DNA of 7,900 nt from Chloroflexota bacterium (GTDB taxonomy: Bacteria > Chloroflexota > Anaerolineae > Promineifilales > Promineifilaceae). Below the pieces are notes generated by a model that saw only the letters and a program-made list of their open reading frames with translations, was not told the origin of the DNA and did no database searches. Of the stretch, positions 6,165 through 7,900 are shown in pieces. The position numbers were made by a program, and so were the translations under genes. The DNA is taken from assembly GCA_003519205.1 (NCBI GenBank), contig DOXE01000159.1:1-7900 (forward strand), written 5' to 3'. Numbering within the stretch: position 1 is the stretch's first letter; each line of letters starts with the position of its first letter.

Positions 6165-7310
6165 CTAGAGCTTATCGATAAATGTTTTAGCCAAGTCGCT
6201 ATTAGAGCCACCCCACCGGATAAGAATATCCACCCAGGAGGGAAAATAAAGTAAGCTACGCTGAATGAGATAGGATTTGCGCATACTTTTCTTCATACTC
6301 TCCTCGATCCGGTGATCATAAACCTGAAGTTGAGTAAGAGAGGTGTCATCTTTAACAAGCGCATCGTGGATGACGTTGGCTGCTTGCAGAGCTGACTGCA
6401 ATCCATTATGAATCCCACCTCCGGTCAAGGGATTGATTAAGCCGGCCGCGTCACCGACCAATAATGCTCCATCATAAGCACGCTGAATGGGTTTTGATCC
6501 AAAGTTCAACTGCCAAACGGCGGTGTTATTTAATTTTCCACCGTGTTTAATCCGTTTATTAACATCAGGGATATCAAGGAAAACCTCAACCATTTGCTCC
6601 AAACTCTCATTCGCATCCCGAAACTTATCCAGGCGCATCCCCAAACCCAGGTTCGCTCTTCCTTCTCCTAAGGGAAAAATCCAGGCGTATCCCGGTAATA
6701 TTCCCTGGTATAGATAGAACTCAACTTCATGGGGAAGCTCTTCGATATCCGAAATATAGGTGCGCAGGGCCACTGCACGGTGTTTATCCTCATGCGTATC
6801 GGGACTAAGTGCTCGAGCAATCACCGAAGTAACGCCATCCGCACCGACGACAACTTTTGATCGAATCTCTTGATCCGACCCATTTTGCCGTACACGCACG
6901 CCAGTGACCCGACCGTCTTCGATAATCGGCTCCTTGGCCCGCGCCTTACAGAACTCAACACCAGCTTCAACAGCATGTTGTTGAATAAGGGCATCGAACT
7001 CCGTTCGCGGCACAACACATGAATCGGCACCGGTTTTCCCCTTTTTGAGGTCAGCTTCCAGAACATAGCCACGTGGTGAGCTCAGTAGCAGCCGATAAAC
7101 TGGGTAAAAATCTGCCCCACGTATCTTTTCTTCCATGCCTAAAGAAAATAGAATCTCGATGGCCCCAGCCGGAATTCCATCACCACATGCCTTGTCACGT
7201 GGAAATTCCTGGCGATCGATGAGCAACACATCGTGCCCCGCCTGCTTTAATGCGATAGCTGTCGCCGAACCGCTTGGTCCAGCTCCGACTACTACAATCT
7301 CTCTCTCCAT
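6165..7310 (-). CDS. Geranylgeranyl-reductase-family FAD-dependent oxidoreductase
   Basis: A 381-residue flavoprotein of the family that saturates isoprenoid double bonds in membrane lipids, quinones or pigment side chains. GAGPSG (9-14) in the N-terminal Rossmann fold binds the ADP part of FAD. CGDGIP (42-47) matches the family's conserved Cys-x-Gly region. GADGVTS (156-162) and GDAAGLINPLTGGGI (286-300) are further FAD contacts. YAWIFP (208-213) matches the family's YxWxFP substrate-pocket motif. Length is normal for the family and no membrane-spanning segment is evident; members usually attach peripherally. AAGGAG (7317-7322) lies 6 nt before the ATG, a strong ribosome binding site. It follows the phosphatase gene by 49 bp and is probably co-transcribed. 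The exact isoprenoid substrate, or a related role as a halogenase- or hydroxylase-like enzyme, cannot be settled from sequence. Confidence 0.9.
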   Translation of the reverse strand: MEREIVVVGAGPSGSATAIALKQAGHDVLLIDRQEFPRDKACGDGIPAGAIEILFSLGMEEKIRGADFYPVYRLLLSSPRGYVLEADLKKGKTGADSCVVPRTEFDALIQQHAVEAGVEFCKARAKEPIIEDGRVTGVRVRQNGSDQEIRSKVVVGADGVTSVIARALSPDTHEDKHRAVALRTYISDIEELPHEVEFYLYQGILPGYAWIFPLGEGRANLGLGMRLDKFRDANESLEQMVEVFLDIPDVNKRIKHGGKLNNTAVWQLNFGSKPIQRAYDGALLVGDAAGLINPLTGGGIHNGLQSALQAANVIHDALVKDDTSLTQLQVYDHRIEESMKKSMRKSYLIQRSLLYFPSWVDILIRWGGSNSDLAKTFIDKL

Positions 7311-7316
7311 TATTTT

Positions 7317-7322
7317 CTCCTT
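7317..7322 (-). promoter_or_regulatory. Ribosome binding site of the flavoprotein gene
   Basis: On the minus strand AAGGAG precedes the ATG at 7310 by six A/T-rich bases. It is the strongest translation signal in the window and fixes the start. It suggests the flavoprotein may be made in greater amount than the weakly signalled phosphatase upstream. Confidence 0.85.
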
Positions 7323-7359
7323 AAAAATTCGAGATTGGTATTCGGCATAGGAATCGGTC

Positions 7360-7827
7360 CTAAATCCCTTCTTGTTGGCGAATCGTCGAGAACAATCCCT
7401 GGCAACCGTCTCTAACTAACCCGTATACATGCTCAAAGTTGCCATTGTAGTATGGGTCAGGAACATCCAGAACAGGGGAGTTCGATGCAAAGTCTAAGAG
7501 GCGGTAAAGTCTAGGGTGATCACCATATTGTTCCCGCAAATCAACCATATTACTCTCATCCATGGCTATCACATAGGTTTTTTCGTCGGCCATGTCGGAT
7601 GGCTTGATGCGTCGGGCTCGACCATGATAGGTAATGCCGTTTTTAGCCAGGACGCGTCGTGTTCCCGAATGAGCACGTTCGCCGATATGCCACGAGCTCG
7701 TACCGGCCGAATCCACTTCAAATTGCTCTGATAATCCAGCATCATCCACCATTTGTTGGAATATCCCTTCCGCCATCGGCGATCGGCAAATGTTTCCTAA
7801 ACAAACAAAAATTACTTTAATCTTCAT
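7360..7827 (-). CDS. Low-molecular-weight protein tyrosine phosphatase
   Basis: A 155-residue cytosolic phosphatase of the LMW-PTP/arsenate-reductase-like fold that removes phosphate from tyrosine residues or small phosphorylated substrates. The P-loop is complete: nucleophile Cys9 and Arg15 in CLGNICRS (9-16). The general acid is Asp124 in DVPDPYY (121-127). The DSAGTSSWHIGE segment (39-50) is also typical. Tyr126 and Tyr127 are the paired tyrosines found in many true LMW-PTPs rather than arsenate reductases, so I favour phosphatase over ArsC. It is the first gene of a probable operon with the flavoprotein. No clear ribosome binding site precedes the ATG. TATGAT (7845-7840, minus strand) could be a -10 box giving a nearly leaderless transcript. 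No tyrosine kinase or capsule gene is visible in the window to suggest a partner. Confidence 0.94.
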   Translation of the reverse strand: MKIKVIFVCLGNICRSPMAEGIFQQMVDDAGLSEQFEVDSAGTSSWHIGERAHSGTRRVLAKNGITYHGRARRIKPSDMADEKTYVIAMDESNMVDLREQYGDHPRLYRLLDFASNSPVLDVPDPYYNGNFEHVYGLVRDGCQGLFSTIRQQEGI

Positions 7828-7846
7828 CTATCCACGTTAATCATAA

Positions 7847-7882
7847 ATAAAGGATGGGCGGTCTCGGCCACCCATCCTTTAT
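7847..7882. terminator. 12-bp-arm hairpin just upstream of the phosphatase gene (terminator or leader structure)
   Basis: ATAAAGGATGGG (7847-7858) and CCCATCCTTTAT (7871-7882) are perfect inverted repeats. Two more G-C pairs follow inside after a C/A mismatch, and the loop is about 6 nt. On the minus strand the stem is followed by T-rich TTTATGATT, on the plus strand by only ATGAAAC. It may end an unseen minus-strand gene to the right, or form a leader hairpin ending about 19 nt before the phosphatase ATG. The T-run is poor for a classical intrinsic terminator. Confidence 0.6.
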
Positions 7883-7900
7883 GAAACTGTTCATTTGCGT

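Noticed and set aside
7847..7882. tRNA-like sequence, because GTGGCCGAG resembles a tRNA D-arm
   Set aside because: The whole segment folds as one simple hairpin. No anticodon or T arm follows and there is no tRNA-length cloverleaf.

Overview
The window reads as an ordinary, densely coded bacterial chromosome segment of moderate GC (by eye a little under 50%). It holds eight protein-coding loci, seven intact or edge-truncated and one apparent remnant. No phage, insertion-sequence, CRISPR, rRNA or tRNA signals are visible. Gene content and protein style (Kv-beta-like aldo/keto reductase, archaeal/Chloroflexi-type geranylgeranyl reductase, single-domain cold-shock protein, heterodimeric ABC exporter) would fit a free-living member of the Chloroflexota or a similar lineage. 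That placement is an impression from protein style, not a proven assignment.

Layout. Positions 1-3482 (minus strand) carry a two-gene operon for a heterodimeric ABC exporter. The first gene (3482-1701) has a degenerate ATPase site, with Asp at the catalytic Glu position and Gln at the H-loop His. The second (1664 to beyond the left edge) keeps the catalytic Glu but has a variant LSVGQ signature. Together they should make one working and one degenerate ATP site, as in TM287/288-type transporters. A 176-bp divergent intergenic region (3483-3658) holds candidate promoters for both directions and a compact block of repeats: a perfect 10-bp tandem duplication plus two small palindromes.

Positions 3659-5624 (plus strand) form a tightly packed cluster: an aldo/keto reductase, a roughly 62-codon N-terminal remnant of a nucleoside phosphorylase, and a GNAT-type acetyltransferase. 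The remnant and the GNAT gene lie in the same reading frame, separated by one TGA and one codon, which suggests a deletion junction or translational coupling. Positions 5818-6054 encode a cold-shock protein with its own promoter, a good ribosome binding site and a strong intrinsic terminator.

Positions 7827-6165 (minus strand) form a second operon: a low-molecular-weight protein tyrosine phosphatase followed by a geranylgeranyl-reductase-family flavoprotein. The right edge carries a 12-bp-arm hairpin just upstream of the phosphatase start.

Across the whole window the palindrome CGGCCG, usually inside CCGGCCG or CGGCCGG, occurs far more often than base composition predicts (14 copies found by reading). 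This looks like a highly iterated palindrome of the host genome. No clearly new multi-gene system is visible. The items most worth a second look are the phosphorylase-remnant/GNAT junction, the iterated palindrome and the repeat-rich divergent promoter region.
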